Positions 5,072 through 5,253 of a DNA stretch of 5,253 nucleotides are shown in pieces (within the stretch, counting starts at the first letter, position 1; every line of letters starts with the position of its first letter). Made by a program: the position numbers and the translations under genes. The DNA comes from an uncultured bacterium (lineage in GTDB: Bacteria > Actinomycetota > Coriobacteriia > Coriobacteriales > Coriobacteriaceae). The notes under the pieces are model-generated. The model did no database searches. It saw only the letters and a program-made list of their open reading frames with translations, and was not told where the DNA came from. The stretch is from the NCBI GenBank assembly GCA_905215225.1, contig CAJMPM010000123.1:1-5253 (forward strand), given 5' to 3'.

Positions 5072-5253
5072 TTATTTGCGAAGAACATCGGCCATCCGCA
5101 GGATTGAAATCATCGACCGATAAGTGAGTTCCACCTTTTCGCCCGCAAGCAGTCGTTTCGAGCCAATCTCATCTAGCCCCACAAGCCGAGAAAACAGCGG
5201 GCCGCTCATCGTGCCATCGTCAATTGATTCCCTTATGGTCTTCAAAACGTCCG
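5072..5253 (-). CDS. C-terminal end of an unidentified minus-strand gene (partial)
   Basis: An open frame enters from the right edge of the window on the minus strand. It codes for 59 residues and two bases of another codon, ending DVLRK at TAA (5074-5072). I do not recognise the protein. The segment around SRLVGLDEIGSKRLLAGE, followed by MISILRMADVL, loosely resembles the recognition helix and last helix of Cro/C1-type helix-turn-helix domains. That resemblance is weak and by eye only. Codon use is less GC-biased at third positions than in murB or xfp, which could mean an accessory gene. Stopping directly before a shared hairpin supports a real, convergent gene. The internal ATGs lack a Shine-Dalgarno sequence, so the start is most likely beyond the window. 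Confidence 0.55.
   Translation of the reverse strand, partial: DVLKTIRESIDDGTMSGPLFSRLVGLDEIGSKRLLAGEKVELTYRSMISILRMADVLRK

Noticed and set aside
1..5253. A CRISPR array, tRNA or rRNA gene, insertion sequence, or phage or defence module
   Set aside because: I saw no regularly spaced repeats, cloverleaf-forming segment, transposase motif or terminal inverted repeats. The window is explained by ordinary metabolic and cell-wall genes and their control regions.

Overview
The window is a compact, GC-rich bacterial chromosomal segment with three complete genes and the end of a fourth. The long phosphoketolase closely resembles bifidobacterial enzymes, and the base composition and gene content fit a high-GC anaerobic actinobacterium. 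A Coriobacteriia member such as Collinsella or Olsenella is my best guess. This rests on remembered family resemblance, not on a search.

Layout: positions 1-108 hold a long, imperfect GC-rich inverted repeat just past the phosphoketolase stop. Positions 109-2625 (minus) encode xylulose-5-phosphate/fructose-6-phosphate phosphoketolase (xfp). The 203-bp gap at 2626-2828 is dense with signals: two near-identical 18-bp palindromes centred on CG and exactly 21 bp apart, two candidate promoters, a possible nine-codon leader ORF overlapping the xfp start, and a third CG-centred palindrome at the end of the next gene. Positions 2829-3857 (minus) encode a LacI/GalR-family repressor. The divergent gap 3858-4040 holds candidate promoters for the repressor and for murB, plus a degenerate copy of the operator-like palindrome. 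Positions 4041-5003 (plus) encode MurB, a peptidoglycan-precursor enzyme. A strong intrinsic terminator (5033-5068) separates it from the C-terminal end of an unidentified minus-strand gene (5072-5253 and beyond). No gene-free stretch exceeds 300 bases.

How the genes work together: the repressor gene lies immediately upstream of xfp on the same strand, and LacI-type sites sit in the xfp promoter. The simplest reading is a local regulatory unit in which a sugar- or metabolite-responsive repressor controls the phosphoketolase route from pentose- or hexose-phosphates to acetyl-phosphate. murB is a housekeeping neighbour with its own signals and no evident link to the other two. I see no clearly new multi-gene system. 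The most interesting material is the cis-regulatory architecture at 2618-2831.
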